64,000 bases of DNA from Ecdyonurus torrentis (GCA_949318235.1 OX439137.1:23795653-23859652), one strand, 5' to 3'; shown: positions 12,884-26,385, counted from the stretch's first letter. Notes: generated by a model from the sequence alone, not told the origin. Translations and numbers: made by a program.

Positions 12884-13092
12884 TGGTAAAGGGGCCAGTT
12901 TTCGGCAGCCTACTTTAACATTTTTATTTTACCCCAGAAAAATGCAATTTCGAGAGTTGATGATTTTTGTGTCATACGTATGAACCTTCCCTACCTCCTT
13001 TATTTTTCTCTAAGCTCAACTGTAGGTGGTTTTCCCACAAAAAAATAAAGTGCTGAAAACTGGGGGTCTGCCGAAAACTGGTCCCTTTACCA
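12884..13092. mobile_element. MITE family M, 25 bp terminal inverted repeats
   Basis: The left end TGGTAAAGGGGCCAGTTTTC plus GGCAG pairs with the right end CTGCCGAAAACTGG plus TCCCTTTACCA, with one mismatch in 25. The interior is about 160 bp and noncoding. It is a complete non-autonomous TIR element whose superfamily cannot be assigned from one copy. Confidence 0.85.
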
Positions 13093-13130
13093 TAAATATT
13101 AAAAGCATTTTAGATTACAATATTAAGGTC

Positions 13131-13866
13131 TTTGCATTCATATAAAAGTCGATGCCATTTATGATCACTAAAAACAGGTGCCGGTATGAGAAAATTACTT
13201 ATTTTTTCCAGTTTATAAAATACTTCGCAATATTTTTGATAGCATTGATGCTGTTAACAGGCTGAATAAGACTTTCAATAAATATAAAAGAAAAACTATA
13301 TAACATAACATAAAAATGCTCTAATTTCCAAAGAAACTAGGCAAAAATCATGCTTGACCTATTCTGAGAATTAGAATAAAATTTCTTTATTGACCCAGGC
13401 AGTTCATAGTAACAGATGTTACTACAAGCGTTGGTCTTGTCAAAATTATTTACAATAACATTGTAATATAAATACATAAAAAAATTGACACATTTGTAAA
13501 GAAAACAGATTTATAATGTACAACGTGTATGAGATTCAATGTTATTCAAAATTCAAATTTTTTATTTCATTTCTTTCTCCTACAATCAGTATACAAATAC
13601 AAAGCATCTGCCAAGGTTCACATCTACAAAACATAGACATTTAGAAACAATCGTCAAACTTACATACTAAAAAAAAAAATGCTATTTTTAAAATCGCTAC
13701 TTTATAGAAACAATATAATTATTTATACATATACAATGATAAATTAAGTATTCAATTTTTTAAATAAGATGTTTACATATATTTTATATATTTTTTTTTA
13801 CTAATGTTTAAAAAAATTAATGCTCCAGAATGGCATCGAAACGTATGTCATGCGCATGCACCCTAC
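13131..13866 (-). mobile_element. MITE family B, copy 3, split by an insertion
   Basis: The segment from TTTGCATTCATATAAAAGTC to CTTGACCTATTCTGAG and the segment from AATGCTCCAGAATGGC to GCGCATGCACCCTA are consecutive parts of family B in reverse. They are separated by about 445 bp of foreign AT-rich sequence (13371-13815). The octamer is degraded here. Confidence 0.65.
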
Positions 13867-13871
13867 AATTT

Positions 13872-14070
13872 GAAACTTTTAAGTTTACCGAAAGAAATGA
13901 AAAACTTGCACAACAATGGTAGTAAATGCCAACATTTCAATGTATTCTTTGCCACCCACCGCACCCGCTCTATATCTTGACCTGTGCAATCTATTAGGCA
14001 ATGTTGCCATATTTACGATTTTTTCATAAGCCTAATGTGCAAGTTTTAGATTTCCTTTCGGTACCTTCAT
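13872..14070. mobile_element. MITE family S, copy 1
   Basis: AAGTTTACCGAAAGAAATG and ACTTGCACA at the left pair with TGTGCAAGTTTTAGATTTCC and TTTCGGTACC at the right. The centre (CCACCCACCGCACC, TATATCTTGACCTGTG) recurs at about 63850-63948. Confidence 0.7.
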
Positions 14071-14619
14071 AGTATTATTTAAATAATGTTAACTTTTTCA
14101 TGCATCATTTAAGCTATACATCATGAAAAATTTAAGTGATAAAATCATAATTTTGTAAATATCATTTTACTAATTTATATTTTATGCCTCGTTTACATTT
14201 TATAATTTATACTTTAATTGTTAGCGAGTGTGGGAGGAGAATATTTAATTACCAATTCTTTTTTTACTGCTATTACTTTCATAAATTTCACTTGTCATTC
14301 ACAATAATTATTCTATAGTTTTTCATTTTTTTTCCTCTTTGTAAAATGTTTAAATAAAACAATAGCTGAAAGAGATCGATTTGTTTTAAATAATTGAACA
14401 GTTTCAATCAATACATCAATGTAGTAACAGGAAAACCGCAGGAAAATTATTATCATTGGTGCTCATTATATTGTAATATATAATATTTTATACAAAAATA
14501 GGGAAAGAGATGCTTTTAATGAACCTCACAATTTTAATGCTACTTACACTATTTGCTCAGATATTATATAGAAATACAATCTAAGTATTTGTAGTACGAA
14601 AAACGACAATATATTTTCA

Positions 14620-14635
14620 GGGAGGGAGGGAGGGA

Positions 14636-14682
<47 letters not shown>
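14620..14682. repeat. (GGGA)n to (GA)n compound array
   Basis: Four GGGA-type units grade into about 20 GA units. Confidence 0.95.
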
Positions 14683-14684
<2 letters not shown>

Positions 14685-14861
14685 AAAATTTAATATTTAT
14701 ATTTTAAATCCAATTTTTTGCATCCCTTTCCATTTTCAAATTTCTACAACTCAAAAAGTTAAAATGCTATTGAAAAAGAATAATTTTCGATCATAAATAT
14801 TATAAATTCTATTTGTAACTATAAGTTGTTTTTCATTGCAACCTCCAAAACTTGGTACATT

Positions 14862-14865
<4 letters not shown>

Positions 14866-14910
<45 letters not shown>
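14866..14910. repeat. poly(A) tract, 45 nt
   Basis: An uninterrupted A run, the longest homopolymer in the window and marginally longer than the terminal T run at 63950. Confidence 0.98.
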
Positions 14911-14911
<1 letters not shown>

Positions 14912-15216
14912 GATGTAATGTATTATTATTTTGTCCGTACATGGTGATTGTAACATTTTAGTTACGTCAAAGAAGATTTAAAACAAGAAAATATTCATTG
15001 CTTGAAAAAGTGCTCTTATTTGAAGTTATGTTCACTATATATGTATAAAGTCTGAACAAACAACGTGTTTTCATGTTTTGTAATATTAAGTATTTGTCTT
15101 TTAACTTTTGAAAGAAAGAGCATCGAGAGTAAACGACGTTTTTGCTTTGTTTGAAGCCTTGTCGGTCAAAACGTAAAGACCTTTTAGCTTTTCTGTGCGG
15201 TTGAACCTTGTGTTCA

Positions 15217-15219
<3 letters not shown>

Positions 15220-15303
<84 letters not shown>
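15220..15303. repeat. (CT)n microsatellite
   Basis: About 42 CT units. Confidence 0.98.
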
Positions 15304-15308
<5 letters not shown>

Positions 15309-16074
15309 TCTTCTTCTTCTCTTTCCATCCCTATGTTTCCTTTTCTCCATTCAACCATAAATTGTTAAAATAAATCGATACGAAATAATCGATATTATAA
15401 TAAATCGTATGATATGCAAAGTATACACGCCTACATTGTGTTGGAATACATGCATGAAAACGCAAATTTGCAACTTCAACAAGTCACATTACTAATAATT
15501 GATGTGGAACTTTAAGCCTAAGGATGAGTGTACTTTACAAATATGTAAATTATTTTAAAAACATATAATCAAATTCTACATATTTTATTATGTATATATT
15601 TGTACTCATGCAGAATAATTTTAAATCAAGAGAAAATTCATAAAAAAGAAACTTTTAAAAAACTATAACCTGGCCAAAACAAGGTCAGGGAAACAGAATG
15701 CGCCCCATTTTGTCAAACAAATTTTCTTAAATAAACTCCAAAATTTTACAAGTGATCAATGTTGTATCAAACTTAATACAATTTTTTTATTCCTATAACT
15801 TGCTTAATTGTTAGAATCCAAGAAAAAGGGGTAATCCCTGTTGAAATAACCTCTCATCTAGCTATATACAAAGTCTAATTATTTGAGTAATAGATAAATT
15901 TTGAAAGTAATAAAAACTATTTTATAGCATACTTTTCATCATATGACTGTGTGTTTCAAAATCCCTGAACGTCGGAAATCCCTGAACATGTTTAAAATTA
16001 TGTCAAGTCAAGAGGGTATATTAATCGGAGAACTAAATTTTTTAAGGTGTGCACGGACAAAAAATAACCCTAAT

Positions 16075-16240
16075 AATACGCTAAATCATTTTCAACACAA
16101 TTTGTTCAATACTTCATAATTTATGCAAGTACTGTGCTAAAATAGCTCAATTATGTGTGTTGTTCTAATGTAGCAACATTATAATGATATAAATGCAGCA
16201 TAAATTACGTAATTTTTTCTTTCCGTGTAGCAAGGGACTT
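16075..16240. mobile_element. Family I AT-rich element
   Basis: CATAATTTATGCAAGTACTG, then ATAAATGCAGCATAAATTAC and the end TTTTTTCTTTCCGTGTAGC. The reverse of the same order is seen at 55515-55745. The end resembles CACGGAAAAA, as in family J. Confidence 0.6.
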
Positions 16241-16453
16241 AATTCATCATTAAATGCATCATCATTAATGATATCTTCTATTGGGACCTTCAATAAATAC
16301 ATCGCATCCACTCATAACTCTTTATTGTAGAGAAAACTTCTGTTACACTAAAATTGTTAACATACGATGGAAACTATATAACATTAAAATTGTTATTAGT
16401 GACATTACGTATAATTACAAGTATGATAAGTGGTTTGTAATTTTAATTGTCAT

Positions 16454-16612
<159 letters not shown>

Positions 16613-17134
16613 GGAAAAGTATATTCGACCTAATTACATTCCAGTAATTCGTTTTAAAAAAGCTGTACTTATTTCTTGGTATAACGTAAAAATACACTTT
16701 CGTGTTCTTGTTAAATTAATAATTCATTAGTAGACGTAAGAAAGTTAAAAGTTAATCAAGTATAAAACATGAACGTATTTTACATTATATTGTCAGAAAC
16801 GTTTTGCGGTAACGTAACATTTTTATGGGTACAGTTAAAAAAAATAACATTTCATACAATAGTAAATATTAAATTTGGTTTGGATGTTCGTTGAAAAGAA
16901 TTATGCTTGGAAATATTTAAAATTGAAGAAGCATTTAGATTTCAGATGATTATATTTTTTTGTGGTGTTATGTTATTTTATAATTTAATTTTGTAATTTT
17001 TAATTACATAGTATTTTGCTCATTGTGATATATTTTTTTAATAAACTAAAAGTTGTTAATCGGCCAGAAAAAATAATAATAATATTGAAAGGGTTTAGCT
17101 TCCCGTGTAAAATAGGCGTTAAATTACAAACTCT

Positions 17135-17640
17135 CAATAATAATATTGTTATTGTTACAGACAGAGCTATGGAGCCAAATATGCCACATTTGGTTCTGTT
17201 TAACAGACGTGCTCAGACAGCGATAATTATTGATGTTGCTGTTCCCCTGGACATTCATTTTGTTACTACATTTTCTGAGAAGAAGAAGAGAAAGTATCAG
17301 CCACTTTTTATTGAGTTAAAGGACATGTATCGGCTAAAAAGTGTTGACATTGTCCCTGCTTTGGTGTCTGTTAATGGCCTTATTAGTAAAGATTGGTTGG
17401 CAGCAAGAGACAAACTGAACCTCGAGAATAGGTATTTACGTGTCATTCTTGCAGTTCTTGGCACAGCTAACATTGTACGCAAAGTGCTTAGTTTGTGATC
17501 CCTATTTTTACCATCTGCAGTTTCTATCAGATAATTGGTACTGGGTTATTCTCTACTTCACCTTGAATCAAGTGGAATTCCAGTGTTGGCGTTACAAGAG
17601 AAGAAAGAAAAGAAAGTAATAATAATAAAATAAAACTATA
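17135..17640 (+). pseudogene. LINE tail: 5'-truncated non-LTR retrotransposon
   Basis: The open frame ends with TGA at 17496. Its last 118 or so codons look like the C-terminal part of a LINE polyprotein downstream of the reverse transcriptase: a TDR segment, a proline-rich turn, then IIIDVAVP, a SEKKKRKYQPL segment, IELKDMYRL, VDIVPALVSVNGLISKD and GTANIVRKVL. I recognise this order from many invertebrate non-LTR elements. In those the turn usually reads RPD, whereas here it reads MPH, so the acidic residue is gone. The sequence upstream of about 17135 does not continue the element. The 3' tail is A-rich (AGAAGAAAGAAAAGAAAG, then AATAATAATAAAATAAAA to about 17637). These are the marks of a 5'-truncated, dead insertion. 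The frame itself has no internal stop, so it is fairly young. Which LINE clade it belongs to cannot be settled from this tail. Confidence 0.75.
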
Positions 17641-17644
17641 AAAA

Positions 17645-18650
<1,006 letters not shown>

Positions 18651-18654
18651 ATGA

Positions 18655-18977
18655 TGCTGTGTAGTATAATCACTGCATTTATATCACAAAAGACTTGATG
18701 GATTTACATAAATAACATTAGTTTGTCTCAAAACTGTAGCTACTAAGAAGTGATCAGAAAATTTCAATGTATACAACCCTCACTACATTTTTATAGTAAC
18801 TTTTTAGTATTTCTGAAGTCAAAAATCGTAATTGTCACACAAATAGCATACTTCACAGTATTTTCACACTCTCTTGTGGAGCCATATTTATATTTTAGTA
18901 AAAATTGTCATGAGTTTTGGAGATCCCATTTTGTGTTTGATCATTTTGTGTTGTTTGATTCTTGTGGTCTATATCTA
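18655..18977 (+). mobile_element. MITE family A, copy 5 (degraded)
   Basis: It aligns with other A copies from ATATCACAAAAGACTTGATG to the end TGTGGTCTATATCTAA. The left terminus is eroded and the octamer has become TGAAGTCA. Confidence 0.7.
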
Positions 18978-18979
18978 AC

Positions 18980-19860
18980 ACAATGCATGCTGTGAACTTT
19001 TCTATTACAACGAAATTCAACAATCGTCATGTAAATTCACTTGTATGGTAAGTAACTCGAGCTGTAGGTACGCCTTACATCTTTCGTTGCTTTAATTATC
19101 AACTCTCTACTTTATAATAATTAATTATTCAAAATATTCATGCCTGAAAATTAAAGTGCTAAAACTAACTAAAAATTAGTTTTTCTTACAAACGTTATTT
19201 TTTTAACGTAAGTTTACTTACAGATTAAAATTTCGTCTAAAATAAATAATAATAAAAGTTTACAAAATGAAAACTTAAAAAAAATAATATAGTTTATAAT
19301 TAAGTTTTAAGTTGTTGTTTTTATTTATGAGAAAAAGTTTAAAAACTTATTATTTTTGCTTTGTTATAATATATAAAGTGTATAATAATGGAATTTTAAT
19401 AACTTTTTTAATCGTAAAAATATATAAATATACGCAGTTTATTAACCCCTGCAAACTATTGTTTGCTGCAACCCGCACAGGTTATCTGTTCAAACGGTGG
19501 TGTAAATTACAGGGGCTAAGATAACAATTTAATGTGTTTTTATGGTTTAATTACGTATGCTTAAAATTTTTGAATTTGAACAATAAAAACCATAATAAAA
19601 CTGAATAAAGCCTATTTTAAATGGAATTGGAATGAAAAGTTAACTTTAATTAATAAAAACGCTTTTTATTGATAAAAGATTTTTTTTTATAAATTGTAAA
19701 GAAAAAATGTATAGTAATAAAAATATTACATCTTCTGTTGATTTGATCGTCTCGTATTATTATGACCTTGAATTGATATTGATCGAAGAATAACTCTATC
19801 AGATCTTGATCGAAAAAACAGTAATCGACTAAAACACTGTTAAAAATTATAAACTATATT
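18980..19860. other. Gene-free AT-rich stretch
   Basis: No gene is seen. A small inverted pair, TTAACCCCTG at 19441 and CAGGGGCTAA near 19511, marks a possible 80 bp foldback element. Confidence 0.4.
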
Positions 19861-19864
19861 ACAT

Positions 19865-20312
19865 AATGAGGAAGATGAATTTAAATTTTTTTGTTGAGTT
19901 TATGATATTTTTGGAAAGAGCTTTAAAAAATATTGAGGTGATATTTTTTCTTAGGATGATTGGAGCATGCGAAGTATTTTTAATTAATTTCTGAAACTCG
20001 GACTAGAAAGCCTGTGACGTCATCAGTCCACTTTTTCTCGGCAAATACTAATCGTTCGAGGTTTAGTAAAATCAGCTCGTCCTCAGAATTTCAAAAAAAC
20101 TGGCTATTGAACCTTCTACGGTCAATACTTTCCGAAATAAATGCCCGATTGATAACGTCACAGGATTTTTAGGCCAATTTTCAAAAATTAATTAAAAATA
20201 CTTCCCATGCTCCAATCGTTCTAAGAAAAAATATCGCCTCAAAATTTGTTAATGCTCTTTTCAAAAATGTTATAAAAAGTGGGGGTTAAAAAGAATTCAC
20301 CTTCCTCATTGT
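19865..20312. mobile_element. Large palindromic MITE (family E-like)
   Basis: The two halves are inverted copies of each other. AATGAGGAAG at 19865 pairs with CTTCCTCATT near 20310. TATTTTTTCTTAGGATGATT and GGAGCATGCGAAGTATTTTT pair with AAAAATACTTCCCATGCTCC and AATCGTTCTAAGAAAAAATA. TGACGTCA sits at 20015 on the left of the centre, and AACGTCACAG is its counterpart on the right. Arms are about 160-180 bp. Confidence 0.8.
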
Positions 20313-20752
20313 TACTCAAATATTCTTGTTCGTGTATAACTAATCAAATCATTTACAAATGCTCACCATTGGCTTGCACATTTTGCTACGACGTAACTTA
20401 TTTTCCCTGTATACATCGACGATTTAATCTAATAGTGTTACAAACATAGTAAAATATAGCCAATAAATGTTGTTATAAATCTAGTATTATATTTACTTTT
20501 AGAATATAAATTACTATATTTATTAATATTATTGCCATTTATACATATATTTACACGAGTTTTTGTAATTTAGTTGTCACAGTTGTTAAATGTACTATGG
20601 TAATTGAAATACAAATTAATAATATATTATAAAATTGATGTTGATATATAAATAAATACTGAATAAATACATGTAGCCCTATATTTCAACTGTATTAATA
20701 TGTAGAGTAACTATAATATTTGAGGCAAAGATAATTACATGTGGTAGAGTGA

Positions 20753-20758
<6 letters not shown>

Positions 20759-20844
<86 letters not shown>
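20759..20844. repeat. (GA)n microsatellite
   Basis: About 42 GA units with a single C near 20836. Confidence 0.97.
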
Positions 20845-20870
20845 TGTTAATATCTATTGTAGTATGGGAT

Positions 20871-21172
20871 GGCTGTATTCATATAAAAGTCTACGCCATA
20901 GTGTGAGCAATAAATAACATATGGGTCTGTATAGAAAAATGACTTATTTTGTCAGTTTAAAAATAACTATAAAGCAATATTTTTCAAAGCATTTATACTG
21001 TTAACAGGTTAAATTAGGTTTTTAAGTATGAGAGAAAAAAAAATATTAATTTTCCAAAGAAAATAGAAAAAAAAAACAAAACAAAAAAACATATGTCCTA
21101 TGCTGAGCAATGTTATTTATTACTCGAGTATGGCGTCAAAGCGCATTCAGTATGACGTCATGCGCATACATG
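20871..21172 (-). mobile_element. MITE family B, copy 4
   Basis: A reverse-orientation copy. It runs from ATTCATATAAAAGTCTACGC through CCTATGCTGAGCAATG to TGACGTCATGCGCATACA, with the octamer intact at 21153. Confidence 0.8.
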
Positions 21173-21706
21173 CGCATGTTCTAGTGACCTGATTACACGA
21201 TGCAATACTTTCAATGGGTAATAAATTTTACTGCAAAGAAATTGAAGAACAATCACACAAATTATGATATTTTACAATTTTTATTTTTCTATCATAAAAA
21301 AGAAACACCTTAAAGAGTACATCCTACTAAATTATATAGAACTACTATTTTTTTTTACATAATGTACAAAACATCATTAAGGTAAAAATATTAACATAAA
21401 AGAAGAAAAAATAATTATATGCAAAAAAATTCAAATAAACTTTACACTTTATGGAATAATAAAATTTGCTAAATTTAAATTGCAAATAGTACAAAATTTA
21501 TTTCAAACTGTTGAACAAGCATATTTATAATTTAAAATATGTATTACTTTTGCTTCACTCAGCAACTTTTTGTAACGTATTCAATATTTTTAAATATCAG
21601 AGATCAATGTTTTGTATTGAATCAACAGAATGATATATTTTATTTATATATACGAAACATATTATATATTTTACTGCTTAAAATTCAAAAAATATATATT
21701 TGGTTA

Positions 21707-22190
<484 letters not shown>

Positions 22191-22199
22191 TTAATGAAT

Positions 22200-22740
22200 A
22201 AAATGTATAATAAATAAATAAATAAGCAAACAAACCAACCAACAAACAAATAAGTAAACAAGCAAACAGACTTCCATTGAAACGTAAATTTAATTAAGTT
22301 TTACTTAAACAAAGGCATAAATAATAATACGTATCAGCAATTATTGTGTTATCATGCAACATTCATGAAGATTGAATGTTCTGATCCAGTGCTTCATCAT
22401 AGTACTCGTAATAATAATAATAAAAAAAACAAAGTAAATAATTAACTTGTATCGATAATGTAATTTGCGTGGATATGATTAGCTTTGCATGTCCGTGTGG
22501 CGTTGAGCACTACTATTTGCAAAAGCCATAAATCAATAGTATCTGCGTGATGTATATTTTATATTATATACCAAGCACACAAGCACGCGCGCTTATAAAC
22601 AAGGATAATAGAGCGAACAGAGTTTTTTTTATTTATTATTATTATTGTCTTTGCTATATGTAAATATAAAAAATGAAAATGAAACTGAAAATGAAAATGA
22701 AAGTGCTTTTATTGAAAATGTGAAAGACTAAAAATATTTT
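22200..22740. other. Gene-free stretch
   Basis: The part at 22440-22620 is slightly richer in G+C (CACACAAGCACGCGCGC) but holds no splice-bounded exon I can support. Confidence 0.4.
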
Positions 22741-22743
22741 TGG

Positions 22744-23055
22744 GGGTTATTTTATTTTATATTCTAAAAGAAGAGATTATTCTAAATTGATTAATATGTG
22801 AATTTTTATTTTTGAGTTCATTAAATATTTTTAATTAATTTTTAAAAATCGAAAATTGACGTCACAGTCAGTAACTTATACATTTGGGCATAGGAAAAAG
22901 TTGCCAACCGTAAGGTCATTTCGCGACTTTTATAAACTAATTAAAATTACTCAAACTTAGAAATTGGCAAATCTATCAATTCAGGACATTGTACTCTTTA
23001 GAAAATGCAATAAAATTATCCACTAATTTTTTTAATCTTTCTCATTAGTATGCTG
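22744..23055 (+). mobile_element. MITE family E, copy 2
   Basis: It matches the reverse complement of 9510-9712, including TGACGTCAC at 22857 and GGGCATAGGAAAA. It ends with CTTTCTCATTAGTA. Confidence 0.7.
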
Positions 23056-23059
23056 TAGT

Positions 23060-23720
23060 GGAGAGTTAAAAAATGCTGCTTTAATTTATATAAAAAAAAA
23101 TGCTAAACATCTGTCCATAAATATTTACAAATTAAATAAATTACAGAATGAAAATTTTGTTGATTACTTATGAGGTAAAAGTTAATGTTATCCGGACATT
23201 AATCGTAACATAAAACAATGAAGTGCAAAATAATAATAATAATAATATAATAATAAATATATTAAAAAAAATCATAGTTGGGGGCAATTTTAATTAGTAA
23301 CTTTCAATTTAGTTTTTGCATGAATTAATTAATTATACATGTAGTACTTTTCAAAACAAGTATGTAATATTATATAAAGTGTATACGTCGATATGAAATT
23401 CTCCGAGGGTTTTATAATATAAACAAGTAAGAAAATTTTAGTACATTATGGTAGTACACGTTTAGAAACTTCGTGATATAAAATTTTATTTCATTGCCGT
23501 ATGGGAATACCATTTATTTCTAGAGAATTTCTCTATTTAAAATCTTCATCTAAATGCATGTAGCACTGACAATAAAAAAAAATATATATATATTAGTGTA
23601 CTTAACTAAGATTAAAATTTTTTTTACATTTCAAATACTGGTGCTGAATTTTCGATCTTATTCTGGTGAGAGAAATACGTGTTGAATTTAAGGGTTGTAT
23701 CTCAAAATCTAAAAAAGAAA
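23060..23720. other. Gene-free AT-rich stretch
   Basis: Short AT and AAT runs only. No gene or repeat relationship seen. Confidence 0.4.
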
Positions 23721-23724
23721 ATTA

Positions 23725-23975
23725 CAAAACTTTTTGATGCCATTTGAAATTTAATATTAACAGTTACCTATGATAAAATTTTTAGAACCCGTGACTATAA
23801 GATACGAGGAAAAATAATTATTGAAATTAACATGGGCTCTTACGGAACTAAAACTTCAAAAAAATTATAATTTAAAATCTAGCATGGTGACTCCCCCAAA
23901 TTATTTATATTTTTGAAGATGCCTTATCCTAATGTATCACTGTGCAGAATTTCAGATTTTCTTTCTTTCAAATCC
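23725..23975 (+). repeat. Repeat family T, copy 1 (inverted partner at 25062)
   Basis: CATGGGCTCTTACGGAACTA, ATTTAAAATCTAGCATGGTG and GATGCCTTATCCTAATGTAT recur in reverse complement at 25062-25290. The two arms flank about 1.1 kb. The divergence is high enough that the pair is old. Confidence 0.7.
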
Positions 23976-23982
23976 TGTACAC

Positions 23983-24268
23983 TCTAAAAATTGGTGCATT
24001 ACTTGAGTTACGAATATTAACTTATTTAAGATATACACTTTTAAGTTATTATTAGTAGTTAAAAAATAATGCATTTTAGCAAATTATTAACAATAGCTAT
24101 TTTTACTTAAAATAGCTTAAAAAACATAAAAAAATTTAAAACAACTTAAATTAGCTATTTTTATAAACTTGCTAGAATGCATTATTTTAGCTACTCGTAT
24201 TAGCTTAAAACTGATTATCTTAAATATGTTAAAATTCGTAACTAAAGTAATGCATCATTTTTTGGAAT
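23983..24268. mobile_element. Palindromic MITE family U
   Basis: TTGGTGCATTACTTGAGTTA and CGAATATTAACTTATTTAAG pair with CTTAAATATGTTAAAATTCG and TAACTAAAGTAATGCATCA. The halves mirror each other through the centre (AAAATAATGCATTTTAGC and GCTAGAATGCATTATTTT). Confidence 0.75.
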
Positions 24269-24688
24269 GCAGCAGCTGATTTCCCGTCTTAAAATTTTTT
24301 TTCAATCTTGGTTGATATACATGCGTATTTGTTATATTTAATTACTTTAGACTAAAACTTATATATTAACTTTCTCTCGTTACAATTTTGAAAACAATGA
24401 GTTTGAAAATCAGATAAGTTAACTTTTCTATCTATCTCAACTTGTATGAATGAGCCGATGAATAATTAGACTTTTAATACAAACTAATAGCTTTAATACA
24501 GCAACAAGTGAACCAACTTTATGTGTCTTTAAATTTAATTGGATTAATTAAATTTGATGTTTTAAGTAGCCTTAATGTTGATTATAATTCTATATCATTT
24601 TTCAATCATTCATAAGGTAATGAGACATGAAACAAATAAACTACCTGACTAAATTTCTTACAAATTTCAAAACTATTTGTGGTACATC

Positions 24689-24992
24689 CAAGATACTACA
24701 TACAAGATAGCGACATCAACTGGTCCCATTTTAATTTTAGTGGCATTGTGATTGGTCAGTTTTGATCAAGTGACCTTCAACTCGGGCGCTGATTGGCTTA
24801 GAGGATCATTTTGAACTTCGCGGCGGCCCAATTTGGTCGAGCGTGTCCTTATCTTGTATGTAGTAATGCTGTTCGTAAACCCTGTTCTGTTACACCAAAA
24901 AATGCGCATTCCATTTGAATAACCAAAGGCGATCGTCATTTTAGGAGCACAGAACAGGGTTTACGAACAACACTAGTATCTTTAGTATCTTG
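24689..24992. mobile_element. MITE family F, full copy interrupted by family G
   Basis: The left end CCAAGATACTACATACAAG pairs with a right end that is split: TATCTTGTATGTAGTA at 24851 and TATCTTGG at 24985. Removing the nested family G element (24867-24974) restores the inverted repeat. AGTA appears on both sides of the insert as a likely target duplication. Confidence 0.75.
24867..24974. mobile_element. Short hairpin MITE family G (nested)
   Basis: TGTTCGTAAACCCTGTTCTG and its reverse complement CAGAACAGGGTTTACGAACA form perfect 20 bp arms around a core of about 65 bp. A degraded reverse copy lies at 62690-62790. Confidence 0.85.
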
Positions 24993-25024
24993 GTATATCA
25001 GCTACTGCGGAATTTGACAAAAAG

Positions 25025-25028
<4 letters not shown>

Positions 25029-25061
<33 letters not shown>

Positions 25062-25075
25062 AAATGAAATGAAAT
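25029..25075. repeat. poly(A) followed by (GAAAT)n
   Basis: 31 A, then three to four GAAAT units. Confidence 0.95.
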
Positions 25076-25290
25076 GTTGCACATTGATACATTAGGATAA
25101 GGTAGCTTCATAGGTGTAAAAAAATGTGGAGTCACCACACTAGATTTTAAATTTTGATCTTTCGTAGTTTTAGTCCCGTAAGAGCCCATATTATTTTAAT
25201 AATTATTATTTTTCCTCTTATCTGTTGGTCATGAGATATGAAAATTTTATTATAGGTACCTGTTACTATTATCTTTCAAATAAAATCATA
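25062..25290 (-). repeat. Repeat family T, copy 2
   Basis: The reverse-complement partner of 23725-23975. It begins next to the poly(A)/(GAAAT) tract, which could be the tail of a retroposed copy. Confidence 0.65.
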
Positions 25291-25306
25291 AAATTCTTTT
25301 ACACCG

Positions 25307-25622
25307 TATAAGGGGTGTATACGCATGACGTCATATTTAATACGCTTGGACGCCATACTGGAGTAGTGCATAACATTCCTCAGCATAGGATAAACTTCAT
25401 TTAAAACAAATTTCTTTGGGAAATCAGTTAATTTGTTGTTTTAATTATTTTTCTCACATAGTTGAGATACTTTCTCAACTTAATAACATCATCAGTGCTC
25501 TCAAAATTATTGCTATAAAAGTATTTTTAAACTGTCAAAATGAGTTATTTTCCTATACTGGCCCATGTTATTGAGTGATCCAACATGGCGTCATTTTTAA
25601 CATGAATGCATACACCCTATAT
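25307..25622 (+). mobile_element. MITE family B, copy 5
   Basis: Well-preserved ends GGGGTGTATACGCATGACG and CATGAATGCATACACCCTAT, octamer at 25326, and CCAACATGGCGTC near the right end. Confidence 0.85.
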
Positions 25623-25624
25623 AA

Positions 25625-26385
25625 TTATAACCCTTAAAATAATAGACCGTATACCAAGTGTCATGTTTTTATTTATTTATTATTTCATTACACGACAATA
25701 ACATAAACAGTAACGGCAAACTCTATTGTCCTTAATAACTCATGCTATTATTATTTCACAATAGAAGACTTATAAAAAGGGGGTTTAGTTTACAAATAAG
25801 CAAACTTAGAGAGCCTAACAATACAAAAAACTAACAGACGACTTTGTGTTCCAGTCGCAATTCAACATGCTTTCTTATAGAATAAAGTACTAGAACTCGA
25901 TTTTTTTTTAGCTAACTGAGCCATAAATCTTTTTCATTAAGTCAAAAAATATATTCTATTTAAGTTAATTAAACTTCAAGAAATCGAAAGCTTTGATGTT
26001 CAGAGTATGGTCAAATAAAAAACAACAGCTTACAATTTGAGAAGTATTCTAATAAGAGTCATAGCTGCTTTTTCTCTCCCATAATAAATCATATTAAATT
26101 GAGAGAGGAACGCTAAGCCGACTACTAGAATTTTTTTATTAATGTTCGGTGTGTTTATTTTTTCACGAAACACACTTTTTGTAATTAAGTCTTCTATTAG
26201 TGGATGTTTTATAAAGTTTAGTATGTATACGCTTATTTATTGAACCTAAAATTAACAACTTCCCGAAAATTACGGTAAACACATAAAATATATAGCTTTC
26301 GTAAATATTATTTTAAATTTTTTATTATTATTTTTAGCATTGTTTCAAAATTGTGATCACAATGCTTTTCTAATGAGAATATTAC
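25625..26385. other. Gene-free AT-rich stretch
   Basis: No gene or clear repeat seen. Confidence 0.4.

Larger units (their letters stand above)
14075..16074. other. Gene-free stretch with simple repeats
   Basis: It contains a GGGA/GA array at 14620-14682, poly(A) at 14866-14910 and (CT)n at 15220-15303. A minus-strand frame covers 14967-15350; part is translated CT repeat and the rest has no recognisable domain, so I do not call a gene. Confidence 0.6.

Noticed and set aside
14967..15350. 127-codon minus-strand frame
   Set aside because: About 30 codons are translated CT repeat; the remainder shows no domain or splice context.
22440..22620. Possible third exon of the TMEM200-like gene
   Set aside because: Slightly richer in G+C, but the minus-strand reading gives no hydrophobic TM2 continuation and no matching phase-1 acceptor.
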